Shown: positions 1 through 9,164, counted from the stretch's first letter. The stretch is 40,886 nt of DNA from Alphaproteobacteria bacterium (GCA_026126215.1 JAHCJQ010000020.1:1-40886), one strand, 5' to 3'. Numbers and translations: made by a program. Notes: generated by a model from the letters alone, not told the origin.

Positions 1-1062
1 CAGTTCCGGCCGGGTGCGCGCAAAGGCGCCGACGACGCCGGCACCGATAGTGAGCAGCCCGCGCCGCCCGAAAAGATACGCAGCCGCCAGAGCGATCTTG
101 CCGAATGGACTTGCCAGCTTCTCGTTCAGGCTGCCGGGCCGGGCCATGCGATAGAGGCTGCGGATCTGATAATGGTCCTGCAGGTTTCCACCCACGCCGG
201 GCAGGTCGCGGCGTACTTCGATGCCCATCTCGCGCAGATGTTCGCCCGGGCCGATGCCCGAGAGCATGAGAAGCTGCGGCGAATTGATGGCGCCGCCGCA
301 GAGCACGATCTCGCCGCGCACCCGCGCCTGGGCGCGCGAGCCATCGCCCATGCGCCAGACGAGCCCGCGGGCGCGGGCGCCCTCGAGCAGCAGCCGCTCG
401 ACATGCGCGCCTGTCACGACACGAAGATTGTCGCGCTCGCGAGCCGGCGCGAGGAAGGCGCTGGCCGCCGAGCTGCGCCGGCCATTGCGGATGGTGAGCT
501 GGAAATAGCCGACGCCCTCCTGGCTTTCGCCGTTGAAGTCCGGATTGCGTGGCAGGCCGGCCTGCATCGAGGCCGCGATATAGGCCTCCATCACCGCGCC
601 GCGCCAGCGCGGATCCTCGACGCCGAGCGGGCCGCTGCCGCCATGCCACTCGTCGGCGCCACGGGCATTGCCCTCGGACAGGCGGAAATAGGGCAACAGG
701 TCGGCGTAGCTCCAGCCCTCGCAGCCCTGCTGGCGCCAGAGATCGAAGTCGGCCGGCACGCCGCGGACATAGACGTGACCGTTGATCGAGGACGAGCCAC
801 CCAGCACCTTGCCGCGCGGCCAATAGATACGCCGGCCGCCCAGATGAGGCTCCGGGTCGGTCTCGTATTTCCAGTTCACCTTCGGGTCGAGAAAGGTCTT
901 GCCGTAGCCGATCGGCAGGTGAATCCAGGGACTGCGGTCGGGCGGGCCCGCCTCGAGCAGCAGGACACGGTGGCGGCCGCCTTCGCTGAGGCGGGCGGCA
1001 AGCGGGCAGCCGGCCGAGCCGGCACCGACGACCGCAAAATCGTACTCACCTCCTTCGTGCAC
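1..1062 (-). CDS. GMC-family FAD oxidoreductase (choline/alcohol dehydrogenase-like), 3' part cut by window edge
   Basis: Translating the minus strand from a GTG at 1062 gives about 354 residues of a glucose-methanol-choline oxidoreductase. The dinucleotide-binding motif GAGSAG lies at residues 13-18 after the beta strand EYDFAVV. It is followed by LLLEAGP, the flavin-loop signature WPRGKVLGGSSSING, and the second GMC signature GAINSPQLLMLSGIGP. The family is normally about 530 residues, so the C-terminal third, with the catalytic His pair, lies outside the window. These enzymes oxidise alcohols to aldehydes with FAD in the cytoplasm; the substrate cannot be read from this portion. I chose the GTG because a G-rich Shine-Dalgarno stretch (GGGGAGGGGGG) sits just upstream and the N-terminus then has normal family length. 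The gene is divergent from ilvD across 182 bp. Confidence 0.9.
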   Translation of the reverse strand, partial: MHEGGEYDFAVVGAGSAGCPLAARLSEGGRHRVLLLEAGPPDRSPWIHLPIGYGKTFLDPKVNWKYETDPEPHLGGRRIYWPRGKVLGGSSSINGHVYVRGVPADFDLWRQQGCEGWSYADLLPYFRLSEGNARGADEWHGGSGPLGVEDPRWRGAVMEAYIAASMQAGLPRNPDFNGESQEGVGYFQLTIRNGRRSSAASAFLAPARERDNLRVVTGAHVERLLLEGARARGLVWRMGDGSRAQARVRGEIVLCGGAINSPQLLMLSGIGPGEHLREMGIEVRRDLPGVGGNLQDHYQIRSLYRMARPGSLNEKLASPFGKIALAAAYLFGRRGLLTIGAGVVGAFARTRPEL

Positions 1063-1244
1063 ACCCCCCTCCCCCGACCGGCCCGGACCCAGCTCCAGAA
1101 TGACACGGCCGGCTGTAAAGAAGCCATGCGTCCGGCGGTCCGTCCGGGCCATCGTAACGCAGGGATCGCCGGCTTTACTGACGGCGCCGGGGAGGCTACA
1201 GAGGACGTCCGGCCGAGACAGGATCGAGCACAAGGGAACAGATC

Positions 1245-3098
1245 ATGCCGAAATACCGCTCCCGTACCACCACCCATGGCCGCAACATGGCCGGCGCGCG
1301 CGGCCTGTGGCGGGCCACCGGCATGAAAGAGGAGGATTTCGGCAAGCCGATCATCGCCGTGGTCAATTCCTTTACGCAGTTCGTGCCGGGCCACGTGCAT
1401 CTCAAGGATCTCGGCCAACTGGTCGCCCGCGAGATCGAAAAGGCCGGCGGCGTCGCCAAGGAGTTCAACACCATCGCCGTGGATGACGGCATCGCCATGG
1501 GCCATGACGGCATGCTCTACAGCCTGCCCTCGCGCGAGATCATCGCCGACAGCGTCGAGTATATGGTGAATGCCCATTGCGCGGACGCCATGGTCTGCAT
1601 TTCGAACTGCGACAAGATCACGCCCGGCATGCTGATGGCGACCTTGCGCCTCAACATCCCGACCGTGTTCGTCTCCGGCGGGCCGATGGAGGCCGGCAAG
1701 GTGCTGCTGAAGGGCAAGGAGCATGCACTCGACCTGGTCGATGCCATGGTCGCCGCCGCCGACACGAAGATGACGGACGAGGAAGTGCAGACCATCGAGC
1801 GTTCCGCCTGTCCGACCTGCGGTTCCTGCTCGGGCATGTTCACCGCGAACTCGATGAACTGCCTGGTGGAGGCGCTCGGCCTGGCGCTGCCCGGCAACGG
1901 TTCGGTGCTCGCCACGCATGCCGACCGCAGGAAGCTCTTCCTCGAGGCGGGGCATGTCATCGTCGACATCACGCGCCGCCATTACGAACAGGACGATGCG
2001 AGCGTCCTGCCGCGCTCCATCGCCTCGTTCGCCGCCTTCCGCAACGCCATGACGCTCGACATCGCCATGGGCGGCTCGACCAACACCGTGCTGCATCTGC
2101 TCGCCGCCGCCAACGAGGCCGAACTCGATTTCAATATGAGCCACATCGACGAGCTTTCGCGGCGCGTGCCGGTCCTCTGCAAGGTGGCGCCGTCGGTGCC
2201 CGATATCCACATGGAGGACGTGCACCGCGCCGGCGGCATCATGGCGATCCTGGGCGAACTCGAGCGTGGCGGCCTGATCGACGCGAGCCTGCCGAGCGTG
2301 CATAGCGCGAGCCTCGCCAGCGCGCTCGAACGCTGGGACGTGCGGCGGACGAAAAGCGAATCCGTCCGCCAGTTCTATATGGCTGCACCCGGCGGCGTGC
2401 CCACCATCGAGGCCTTCAGCCAGTCGCGCCGCTACGATAGCCTCGATCTCGACCGCGAGAAGGGCTGCATCCGCAGCATCGAACACGCCTTCAGCAGGGA
2501 TGGCGGCCTCGCGGTGCTCAAGGGCAACATCGCGCTGGATGGCTGCATCGTGAAGACCGCGGGCGTTGATTCCTCGATCCTGGTCTTTGCCGGCCCGGCG
2601 CGGGTCTTCGAGAGCCAGGACGCGGCGGTCGAAGGCATCCTGTTCGGCGGCGTGAAGGAAGGCGACGTGGTGGTGATCCGCTATGAGGGACCCAAGGGCG
2701 GCCCAGGCATGCAGGAGATGCTCTATCCGACCAGCTATCTCAAGTCGAAGGGTTTGGGCAAGGCCTGCGCGCTGATCACCGATGGCCGCTTCTCCGGCGG
2801 CACCTCCGGCCTCTCCATCGGCCATGTCTCGCCGGAGGCGGCCGAAGGCGGTCTGATCGCCCTGGTCGAGAACGGCGACCGTATCGAGATCGACATCCCG
2901 GCACGCACCATCCGCCTTGCCGTCCCCGATGACGAGCTTGCGCGCCGCCGGCAGGCGATGGAGGCGCGTGGCGCCGCAGCCTGGGCACCGTCCGACCGGC
3001 GCCGGAAGGTCTCGCACGCGCTGCAGGCCTATGCCGCCCTCACCACCAGCGCCGCGCGCGGTGCCGTGCGCGATGTGAGCCAGCTCCGCCGCCGCTGA
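1245..3098 (+). CDS. ilvD: Dihydroxy-acid dehydratase IlvD
   Basis: IlvD dehydrates 2,3-dihydroxy-isovalerate and 2,3-dihydroxy-3-methylvalerate to the 2-oxo acids that precede valine, leucine and isoleucine. The protein is 617 residues, close to the E. coli enzyme in length, and starts with the same MPKYRS-type N-terminus. Iron-sulfur cluster ligands are visible as Cys122 in [12 protein letters not shown] and Cys195 in [11 protein letters not shown]. The C-terminal signature [17 protein letters not shown] is intact. The position near residue 49 reads FVPGHVH as in E. coli, not the Cys-containing form of the plant-type [2Fe-2S] enzymes, so this is the E. coli-type lineage. The ATG has AAGGGA upstream. 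The gene stands alone, divergent from the GMC gene and convergent with the AidB-like gene (18 bp gap). Confidence 0.97.
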   Translation: MPKYRSRTTTHGRNMAGARGLWRATGMKEEDFGKPIIAVVNSFTQFVPGHVHLKDLGQLVAREIEKAGGVAKEFNTIAVDDGIAMGHDGMLYSLPSREIIADSVEYMVNAHCADAMVCISNCDKITPGMLMATLRLNIPTVFVSGGPMEAGKVLLKGKEHALDLVDAMVAAADTKMTDEEVQTIERSACPTCGSCSGMFTANSMNCLVEALGLALPGNGSVLATHADRRKLFLEAGHVIVDITRRHYEQDDASVLPRSIASFAAFRNAMTLDIAMGGSTNTVLHLLAAANEAELDFNMSHIDELSRRVPVLCKVAPSVPDIHMEDVHRAGGIMAILGELERGGLIDASLPSVHSASLASALERWDVRRTKSESVRQFYMAAPGGVPTIEAFSQSRRYDSLDLDREKGCIRSIEHAFSRDGGLAVLKGNIALDGCIVKTAGVDSSILVFAGPARVFESQDAAVEGILFGGVKEGDVVVIRYEGPKGGPGMQEMLYPTSYLKSKGLGKACALITDGRFSGGTSGLSIGHVSPEAAEGGLIALVENGDRIEIDIPARTIRLAVPDDELARRRQAMEARGAAAWAPSDRRRKVSHALQAYAALTTSAARGAVRDVSQLRRR

Positions 3099-3116
3099 TT
3101 GGGCTGCGCGGCACAG

Positions 3117-4769
3117 TCAGATCGCCGGCACCGCCCGCCGGGCGAGACGCATCACGTCCGTGCCCCGGGCCAGATCGCCGAAATGGCCAGACCAGCGGCC
3201 GGCGAGACGGCTGGCGATGAAAGCGTCCGCCACCTCTTCCGGCGCATGGCGAAGCAGGAGGGAAGAGGCCGCGAGAAGGGCCAGTCGCTCGACAAGCAGG
3301 CGCGCCCGCCCCTCATCGCGAACCAGTTCGGGAAGCTCGCTCTCCAGCTCCCGCAAGGCGGCATCGAACCGCCGGTCGGCGGCACTGGCGCGGCGGAGCT
3401 CGTCGAGCAGGGCGGGCAGGCAAGCCGGCTCTCGCGAGATCGAACGCAGCACGTCGAGGCAGATGACATTGCCCGTCCCCTCCCAGATGCCGTTGAGCGG
3501 CGCCTCGCGATAGAGGCGCGCCATGCTGTGATCCTCGATGAAGCCGTTGCCGCCATGGCATTCGAGCGCCTCGACCACAAGCACCGGAGCGCGCTTGCAG
3601 ATCCAGTATTTCGCAATCGGCGCGCCGATGCGCCCGAGCAGGCGCTCAGCCTCGTCCTCGCCCTCGCGATCGAGCGCGGCGACGAAGCGGAAGGCGAGCC
3701 AGGTCGCCGCCTCCACCTCAAGTTCCATGTCGGCAATGACATTGGTCATGATCGGCTGGTCGATCAGGGAGCGCTGGAAGGCGCGGCGATGGGCGACGTG
3801 ATGGCCTGCCTGGGCTAGCGCCTGACGCATCAGGCCGGCGGAACCCACGGCGAAGTCGAGCCGCGTGTAATGATTCATCTCGAGCCCGGTGCGGATGCCC
3901 CGTCCCGGCTCGCCGATCAGGTGAGCGACGGCGCCGCGAAACTCCACCTCGGAGGACGCGTTCGAGCGGTTGCCGCATTTGTCCTTGAGGCGTTGGATCT
4001 GCAGCCGGTTGCGCGAGCCATCCGGCAGCCAGCCGGGCACCGCGAAGCAGGAAACGCCCTCCCCGGTCCGCGCCAGGGTGAGGAAAAGGTCGGAATGGGG
4101 CACGGAAAAGAACCATTTGTGCCCGACCAGCGACCATGTGCCGTCGGCATTGCGGCTTGCCGTGGTCTGGGTCTGGCGCAGGTCCGAGCCGCCCTGCTTC
4201 TCGGTCATGGCCATGCCGACGGTGGCGCCGGACTTGTCCTGTGGGCGGATCTGGCGCGCATCGTAGCGGGCGGAGGTGACGAGCGAACCCCATTCCGCCC
4301 AGCGCGCCGGATCGCGGCGCAGCACCGGAATGGCCGAGTAGGTCATGCCGATCGGACAGCAGATACCATTCTCTCCCTGATTCCAGAGATAGGAGAGCGC
4401 GCCGCGCGCCACCTGTGCGCCCGGGCAAGGCTCGACCCAGCACAGCGCATGGGTGCGCTGGCCGATGGCGAGCGTCATGAGTTCGTGCCAGGCCGGATGG
4501 AACTCGATCCGGTCGACACGGTTGCCGAAGCGGTCGTGGCTGCGCAGTTCCGGCCCGTGACGGTTGGCCTGCCGCGCCAGATCCTGCACCCGCGCCGAGC
4601 CGACCGTACGACCGCATTCCTCCAGATGCGCCCGCGCCCAGCCGGCGCCGAAAGCTTCGGTCAGCGGCCCCAGGACCGGATCGCTGCCGAAGGCGTCGTA
4701 GCCGGCGAGCGGCGGCGGCTGGTTCAGCACCTCGTGGGTGGCGTAAGCATGCATGTCCGGCTCGCTCAT
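3117..4769 (-). CDS. AidB-like acyl-CoA dehydrogenase family flavoprotein
   Basis: A 550-residue acyl-CoA dehydrogenase homologue of the AidB type, a size typical of that subfamily and larger than the roughly 380-400 residues of beta-oxidation dehydrogenases. The flavin/substrate signature MTEKQGGSDLR is at residues 188-198. The C-terminal block ECHGGNGFIEDH (403-414) and LYREAPLNGIWEGTGN (419-434) matches AidB and keeps the catalytic Glu at 430. E. coli AidB is induced by alkylating agents and binds DNA and FAD; in many bacteria such paralogues are simply annotated as acyl-CoA dehydrogenases and their substrate is unknown. The chosen ATG follows GGAGGACAAGGGAG. An upstream in-frame ATG at 4829 would add 20 basic residues not typical of the family. 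It is divergent from the MesD-like gene with 155 bp between starts. Confidence 0.9.
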   Translation of the reverse strand: MSEPDMHAYATHEVLNQPPPLAGYDAFGSDPVLGPLTEAFGAGWARAHLEECGRTVGSARVQDLARQANRHGPELRSHDRFGNRVDRIEFHPAWHELMTLAIGQRTHALCWVEPCPGAQVARGALSYLWNQGENGICCPIGMTYSAIPVLRRDPARWAEWGSLVTSARYDARQIRPQDKSGATVGMAMTEKQGGSDLRQTQTTASRNADGTWSLVGHKWFFSVPHSDLFLTLARTGEGVSCFAVPGWLPDGSRNRLQIQRLKDKCGNRSNASSEVEFRGAVAHLIGEPGRGIRTGLEMNHYTRLDFAVGSAGLMRQALAQAGHHVAHRRAFQRSLIDQPIMTNVIADMELEVEAATWLAFRFVAALDREGEDEAERLLGRIGAPIAKYWICKRAPVLVVEALECHGGNGFIEDHSMARLYREAPLNGIWEGTGNVICLDVLRSISREPACLPALLDELRRASAADRRFDAALRELESELPELVRDEGRARLLVERLALLAASSLLLRHAPEEVADAFIASRLAGRWSGHFGDLARGTDVMRLARRAVPAI

Positions 4770-4869
4770 CTCCCTTGTCCTCCGCAGCTTGCCGCCGCGC
4801 ATGATCACGCCGCCCGTCGCGCGCCGCAAGGCCCGCGGCGCGGACGGTGCGATACTGTCGCGGCTGCAT

Positions 4870-4875
4870 TATAGT
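4870..4875 (+). promoter_or_regulatory. Possible -10 element for the MesD-like gene
   Basis: TATAGT lies in the 155-bp divergent region between the AidB-like gene and the MesD-like gene, 49 bases before the latter's ATG. No convincing -35 hexamer is found 16-18 bases upstream, so this is only a weak candidate. Confidence 0.2.
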
Positions 4876-4924
4876 GCGGCGCGACGGGCGGCGGATCGCG
4901 GCGCCATTCATCCGAGGACATCGC

Positions 4925-5965
4925 ATGACATCCGGACCTCTCTTTCCCACTACCATCGCCGGCAGCCTGCCCAAGCCGTTCTGGCTCGCCGAGCCGGAGA
5001 AGCTGTGGGGTGCGTGGCGGCATGAAGGGGCGGCGCTCGATACGGCCAAGCAGGATGCGGCGCTGCTGTGGCTCAAGGAACAGGAGGATGCGGGCATTGA
5101 CATCGTCACCGACGGCGAGCAGTTCCGCATCCATTTCGTGCACGGGTTCCTCGAACATGTGGAGGGCATCGACTGGAACCGCAAGACGAAGATGGGCATC
5201 CGCGACAACCGCTATGTGGTCGAGGTGCCGACGGTCACCGGCCCGCTGTCGCGCCGCCGCGCGGTCCATGCCGCGGAGGCCCGCTTCATGCGCGCGCATA
5301 CACACCATGGGCTGAAATTCACGCTCCCCGGGCCAATGACGATCTGCGACACCATCGCCGATGCCCATTACGGCCGGCGCGCCGACATGGCGATGGCCTT
5401 CGCCGAGATCCTGAACGAGGAAGCGCGCGAGCTCGAAGCGCAAGGGGTCGATGTCATCCAGTTCGACGAGCCTGCCTTCAATGTCTTCATGCGCGATGTG
5501 AAGGACTGGGGCATCGCGGCGCTCGAGCGCGCCGCCGAGGGACTGAACTGCCGGACGGCGGTCCATATCTGCTATGGCTACGGCATCGAGGCCAATCTCA
5601 AGTGGAAGGAGACCCTGGGATCGGAATGGCGGCAGTACGAGGAGACTTTCCCGGCCATCAATGCGAGCCGCATCCAGCAGGTGTCTCTTGAATGCGCCGG
5701 CTCGCATGTGCCTATCTCGCTGATCTCGCTCTTGCCGGACAAGGAAATACTGGTCGGCGCCATCGACGTCGCCACGCGCCGGGTGGAGACGCCGGAACAG
5801 GTGGCAGATACGATCCGCACCGCGCTGCGCCACGCCGACGCCGCCCGCATCCAACCCTGCACCAATTGCGGCATGGCACCCCTGCCGCGCGAGGTGGCGC
5901 GCGGCAAGCTCGCTGCCCTCGGCGCTGGCGCGGCCCTCGTGCGCGCGGAGGTGAAGTCGCGCTGA
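4925..5965 (+). CDS. MetE C-terminal-domain-type methyltransferase, MesD-like (folate-independent methionine synthase family)
   Basis: A 346-residue single-domain protein equivalent to the catalytic C-terminal half of cobalamin-independent methionine synthase. Zinc ligands of that fold are visible as His214 and Cys216 (AVHICYGYG), Glu256 (SLECAGS) and Cys315 (CTNCGMAPL); FDEPAFN at 180-186 is the conserved homocysteine-binding strand. The opening PTTIAGSLPKP, the block WRQYEETFP and the end CTNCGMAPLPREVARGKL resemble the short methionine synthases called MesD, which I recall from Acinetobacter and relatives. MesD is reported to need a partner, MesX (DUF1852), and oxygen; no MesX lies within this window. 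ATG 4925 is preferred over an upstream in-frame ATG at 4847 because the family begins close to this point. Alternative: another MetE-like methyltransferase with a different thiol acceptor. Confidence 0.8.
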   Translation: MTSGPLFPTTIAGSLPKPFWLAEPEKLWGAWRHEGAALDTAKQDAALLWLKEQEDAGIDIVTDGEQFRIHFVHGFLEHVEGIDWNRKTKMGIRDNRYVVEVPTVTGPLSRRRAVHAAEARFMRAHTHHGLKFTLPGPMTICDTIADAHYGRRADMAMAFAEILNEEARELEAQGVDVIQFDEPAFNVFMRDVKDWGIAALERAAEGLNCRTAVHICYGYGIEANLKWKETLGSEWRQYEETFPAINASRIQQVSLECAGSHVPISLISLLPDKEILVGAIDVATRRVETPEQVADTIRTALRHADAARIQPCTNCGMAPLPREVARGKLAALGAGAALVRAEVKSR

Positions 5966-5974
5966 GCCGACGGA

Positions 5975-6802
5975 TCAAGGCTTCGCTTCGGCCACCAGGA
6001 TGAGACGCAGCGCCTCCTGCATCGCGGCGACGAAGTCCGGCCGGTTGAACAGGTCGTTATGGTCGGCCCCCGCGATCACGCGGTCGAGTACGGGATTGGA
6101 GATCGCCGCGCGCAGCGCCGCAGTCCGCGGTGGCCGGATGATCGAATCGCGCTCTGCGGCGATCAGGGCGACCGGAGTCGCGAGACCGCGCAGGCTGGCA
6201 GCACTTTCCATCGGATGGCGGAAGAGCTGACGCACCGGCAGCCACCAATAGTGGTCCTGCGCCACCAGGGCAAGGGAATCAAACGGACTGACCAGGATCA
6301 GTCCGGCAAGGCGCCGTTCCGCGGCGAGATGCGCGGCGACGCCCGAGCCGAGGCTGATGCCGACGGCGACCGGCAGGCGCCCGGGAAATCGTCGCGCCAG
6401 GAAATCGTGGATCACCAGCGCATCGGCGAGCAACGCCGAGGCGGAGGGGCGTCCCTCGCTCGGCCCGTAGCCGCGATAGTGAAAGGTCGCGATCTCCGCC
6501 TGCGGGTAGAGGCCGCGCAGATAGATCGCCATGTTGTCGGCGTTCCAGGCGTTGCCGCCGAAGCCGATCAGGAGTGGCGGCGGACCCTCGGCCATGGGCT
6601 GCATGGGTGGCAGATGCAGTCCGGTCAGCCGCTCTCCGCCGTCGACTGTCACGCCGAGCCGCTGAGCGCCGGAGGGCAGCGGCGCCACGGCGCCGCCACC
6701 CATCCAGGCCGGAAAGAGCAGCCAGCCCTGTGCCAGGTAGATGGCCAGAAGCAGGGCCATGTAGCCGGCAAGCAGGGCGAGCCCGAGCTTGAGCAGCCAC
6801 AT
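5975..6802 (-). CDS. Membrane-anchored alpha/beta hydrolase
   Basis: A 275-residue alpha/beta hydrolase with an N-terminal hydrophobic segment (about residues 4-30) that should act as an inner-membrane anchor or uncleaved signal. The catalytic triad is readable: Ser150 in the nucleophile elbow GISLGS, Asp219 in AAERDSII, and His248 in GADHNDLF. The oxyanion-hole region is LLIGFGGNAWN (77-87), and HYRGYGPSEGRPS (108-120) is the usual loop of BEM46/ABHD13-like serine hydrolases, which are esterases or thioesterases of unknown substrate. It ends 9 bp from the stop of the convergent MesD-like gene, so the two are not co-transcribed. There is a 62-bp gap between its start and the stop of the methyltransferase gene that lies upstream on the same strand. 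Confidence 0.88.
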   Translation of the reverse strand: MWLLKLGLALLAGYMALLLAIYLAQGWLLFPAWMGGGAVAPLPSGAQRLGVTVDGGERLTGLHLPPMQPMAEGPPPLLIGFGGNAWNADNMAIYLRGLYPQAEIATFHYRGYGPSEGRPSASALLADALVIHDFLARRFPGRLPVAVGISLGSGVAAHLAAERRLAGLILVSPFDSLALVAQDHYWWLPVRQLFRHPMESAASLRGLATPVALIAAERDSIIRPPRTAALRAAISNPVLDRVIAGADHNDLFNRPDFVAAMQEALRLILVAEAKP

Positions 6803-6864
6803 TGGCCTTCTCCTGCCAGGATCCCCGGCGATCCTAGAACGGTTTGCCGGGGATTGGCAGCCTG

Positions 6865-7953
6865 TCAGGCCTTGTGCGAGACGAACCAGACATTCATCGG
6901 ATCGTGCGGCAGGACATGGCGGGTTACGCTTGCATGGCCAGCCTCACGCAACATGCGCTCCGCCGTCTCCCAGCCCCACATGGTGCCGAGACCCTCACCG
7001 CCCTGGCCCAGGGAAACCGGCGTGCAGTGCAGGCAGGAGATGGCGTAGAGCAGCGGCGCCATGGGGAATTCCATGTTCGCCTCGAGCCGGGCGGAACCGC
7101 CGATATCCTGCATCAGATGGATGCCGCCCGGCCGCAATGCGCGATGCAGGCGGCGCAGGAAATCGGCCGGGTGCTTCTGGTCGTGCACCGCATCGAACGA
7201 CGTGATGAGATCGAACGCCGCTTCCGCCGTGAAGTCCGTCATGTCGCAGACCTCGAAACGGACATTGCCGAGCTCGCGCACCGCCGCTTCCCTTGTCGCA
7301 TCCTCGACCGCATCGGCGCAGAGATCCAGGCCGAGAAAGCGGCTCAGCGGATATTTCCGCGCCATGGCGAGCAGCGCCCGGCCCCGGCCGCAACCGGCGT
7401 CCAGCACGTCGATGCCGGCGGCGAGCCGTTCGGGCAAGTCCCCGGCCAGCGGCAGGATCGCCGTGTCGAGTTGCTCGACCACCGTCTGGTCGCTGTCCTC
7501 CGCCATCAGCCGGTGGAAGTCGGGATAATCGGCATAGGCGGCGCCCTCCCCGCTCGCAAAGCAGGGCAGGATGCGTTCCTGCACCTGCCCCATCAGCGCG
7601 ACATGTTGCGCATAGACGGCAAGATTGCCGAGCGGCGCGCCCCTCGTCAGGCTGGCCGCATGTTCGGGCGGCAGGTGATAGCGCCTTCCCGCCGGATCGT
7701 AGGTGACGACGCCACCCGTCACCATGACCGCCAGCCATTCGCGCACATAGCGTTCGGCAAGGCCGCTGGCGGCAGCGATCTCCACGCTGGTCGAGGGCGC
7801 GCGGCCGGCCATCGTGTCGAACAGGCCGGTGCGGTGTCCGATCGATGTCATGACCGCGACCGCGCCCGAACTGATGAAGTCCGACATGCGGCCGGCGAAG
7901 GCGAGCGCCCTGTCATGATCGAAGCCGGTAGCGGAAAGCTGCTGGAATGTCAT
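6865..7953 (-). CDS. SAM-dependent methyltransferase with N-terminal winged-helix domain (Rv2258c-like)
   Basis: A 362-residue protein. Residues about 25-110 form a winged-helix dimerisation domain (SVEIAAASGLAERYVREWL, then a wing with VTYDPAGRRYHL), as in O-methyltransferases and the Mycobacterium Rv2258c family. Residues about 175-300 form a Rossmann-type methyltransferase with motif I DAGCGRGRALL, an acidic strand end LGLDLC, and FDLITSFDAVHD as the motif IV region. The substrate is unknown. The ATG at 7953 has GGGAGACAGAG upstream; the longer in-frame extension to 8217 is antisense to the AraC gene and Arg/Pro-rich, so I dropped it. The gene is divergent from an AraC-type regulator with 113 bp between starts, so the regulator may control it. 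Confidence 0.88.
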   Translation of the reverse strand: MTFQQLSATGFDHDRALAFAGRMSDFISSGAVAVMTSIGHRTGLFDTMAGRAPSTSVEIAAASGLAERYVREWLAVMVTGGVVTYDPAGRRYHLPPEHAASLTRGAPLGNLAVYAQHVALMGQVQERILPCFASGEGAAYADYPDFHRLMAEDSDQTVVEQLDTAILPLAGDLPERLAAGIDVLDAGCGRGRALLAMARKYPLSRFLGLDLCADAVEDATREAAVRELGNVRFEVCDMTDFTAEAAFDLITSFDAVHDQKHPADFLRRLHRALRPGGIHLMQDIGGSARLEANMEFPMAPLLYAISCLHCTPVSLGQGGEGLGTMWGWETAERMLREAGHASVTRHVLPHDPMNVWFVSHKA

Positions 7954-8041
7954 TCTCTGTCTCCCGTTCCTGCCATGTTTCGCGGCGGGCGGATAATTCC
8001 CGGGACCGGGCGCGCGAGGGAGTGGCGGAATGGACAGCAAC

Positions 8042-8058
8042 GGGCCATTTGGGCCATT
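8042..8058. promoter_or_regulatory. Direct repeat, possible AraC-regulator half-sites
   Basis: GGGCCATT occurs twice, at 8042-8049 and 8051-8058, with a 9-base period. It lies just before the AraC-type regulator start (8067) and inside the 113-bp divergent region with the methyltransferase gene. AraC proteins bind direct repeats, but the usual period is about two helical turns, so a 9-base period fits imperfectly. Chance repetition in GC-rich DNA is possible. Confidence 0.3.
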
Positions 8059-8066
8059 CTCGCCCG

Positions 8067-9164
8067 ATGAGCGCCAAATACCGGGGGCAAGCGCTGCAGG
8101 TCGGCCTGCTTGCCTTGCCAGAATCGACACCGGCCGCGCTGCACGGCCTCTACGAGGTGCTGTCCTCGGTCGGCGTCGCCTGGCCCGGCCTGACCGGCGA
8201 GCCCTCCGATGTCGCACCCGTAGCGGTCCGCATCGTCGCGGCGCGGGCGATCCCCTTCCGCAGCCCGGCCGGCCCGCCGATCACGCCGGAAGCCCGGCTC
8301 GAGCAGGCGATGGATTGCGACATCGTCATCGTCACGGACCTCGCCCTCGACACGAGTGCCGATCCGCGCGGACGCTGGACGGAAGAGGCCCGATGGCTCA
8401 CTGCCATGAACGAGCGGGGCGCTGTCATCTGCTCGGTCTGCACCGGCTCGATCCTGCTGGCGGAAGCAGGACTGCTCGACGGGCAGGAGGCGACGACGCA
8501 CTGGAGCGCCACGGAGTTGTTCCGGCGGTGCTATCCATCGGTGCGGCTGCGGCCGGAGCGTATTCTCTCCCCGGCCGGTCCAGAGGCTTCCATCGTCACA
8601 GGCGGTGGTGCGTCGTCCTGGGAAGACCTGGCGCTCTACCTGATCGCGCGCTTTCGTGGCGAGCGGGAGGCGATCCGCGCCGCCAAGGTTTTTTTGATCG
8701 GCGATCGGGGCGCCGGGCAATTGCCATACGCCGCCATGGCCCGCCCCGCCCGCCATGGCGACGGCGTGATCGCGCGTGCCCAGGCATGGATCGCCGAACA
8801 CTACGCAGAGAGCCGCCCGGTGGCGCGCATGATCGCCCAGTCCGGCCTGCCGGCGCGCAGCTTCACGCGCCGCTTCAAGGCCGCGACCGGCTATAGCCCC
8901 GTCGCCTATATCCAGGCGCTGCGTATCGAGGAGGCCAAGCAGCTGCTCGAGACCGGCGATCTGCCGACCGAGCTGGTGGCGTTGGAAGTGGGTTACGAGG
9001 ATGCTGCCTCCTTCCGCCGGCTGTTCAGGCAGCGGGCTGGCATGACGCCGGCGCGCTACCGTCAGCAGTTCCAGTCGGTCGGAAAGCTGCGCCGGCCGGA
9101 GGAGGCCGGCGCGGCCGAGGTCAGCCGAAAGCCACCTGGGCGATCGGCGGCAGGTGGGCACTGA
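8067..9164 (+). CDS. GlxA-type transcriptional regulator (DJ-1/PfpI domain plus AraC HTH)
   Basis: A 365-residue two-domain regulator. The N-terminal half (about residues 10-190) is a class I glutamine-amidotransferase-like DJ-1/PfpI fold, with VICSVCTGSILLAEAGLL as the nucleophile-elbow region and ATTHW after it. The C-terminal 100 residues hold two AraC helix-turn-helix motifs: VARMIAQSGLPARSFTRRFKA, then the second helix pair ending GYEDAASFRRLFRQRAGMTPARYR. Such regulators usually control catabolism of nitrogen compounds such as betaines or amino acids, and the amidotransferase-like domain binds the effector rather than catalysing. I chose the ATG at 8067, which gives the family-typical N-terminus; an in-frame GTG at 8022 is possible. 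The last 44 bases overlap the 3' end of the convergent beta-propeller gene. Confidence 0.92.
   Translation: MSAKYRGQALQVGLLALPESTPAALHGLYEVLSSVGVAWPGLTGEPSDVAPVAVRIVAARAIPFRSPAGPPITPEARLEQAMDCDIVIVTDLALDTSADPRGRWTEEARWLTAMNERGAVICSVCTGSILLAEAGLLDGQEATTHWSATELFRRCYPSVRLRPERILSPAGPEASIVTGGGASSWEDLALYLIARFRGEREAIRAAKVFLIGDRGAGQLPYAAMARPARHGDGVIARAQAWIAEHYAESRPVARMIAQSGLPARSFTRRFKAATGYSPVAYIQALRIEEAKQLLETGDLPTELVALEVGYEDAASFRRLFRQRAGMTPARYRQQFQSVGKLRRPEEAGAAEVSRKPPGRSAAGGH

Noticed and set aside
1114-1178. GTAAAG / CTTTAC inverted pair in the ilvD leader, considered as a hairpin or attenuator
   Set aside because: The arms are only 6 bp and 53 bases apart; there is no leader peptide with Val/Leu/Ile codons and no terminator.
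876-3017. A 713-codon open frame on the minus strand across ilvD
   Set aside because: It is antisense to the clear IlvD frame, shows no family motif, and such long frames are expected in very GC-rich DNA.
4770-4924. Possible SAM riboswitch before the MesD-like gene
   Set aside because: The region is short and I found no SAM-I/II/III core pattern by eye.
3718-5208. A 496-codon minus-strand frame spanning the AidB-like and MesD-like genes
   Set aside because: The composition is Arg/Ala/Gly-rich shadow sequence; the AidB-like frame explains the region.
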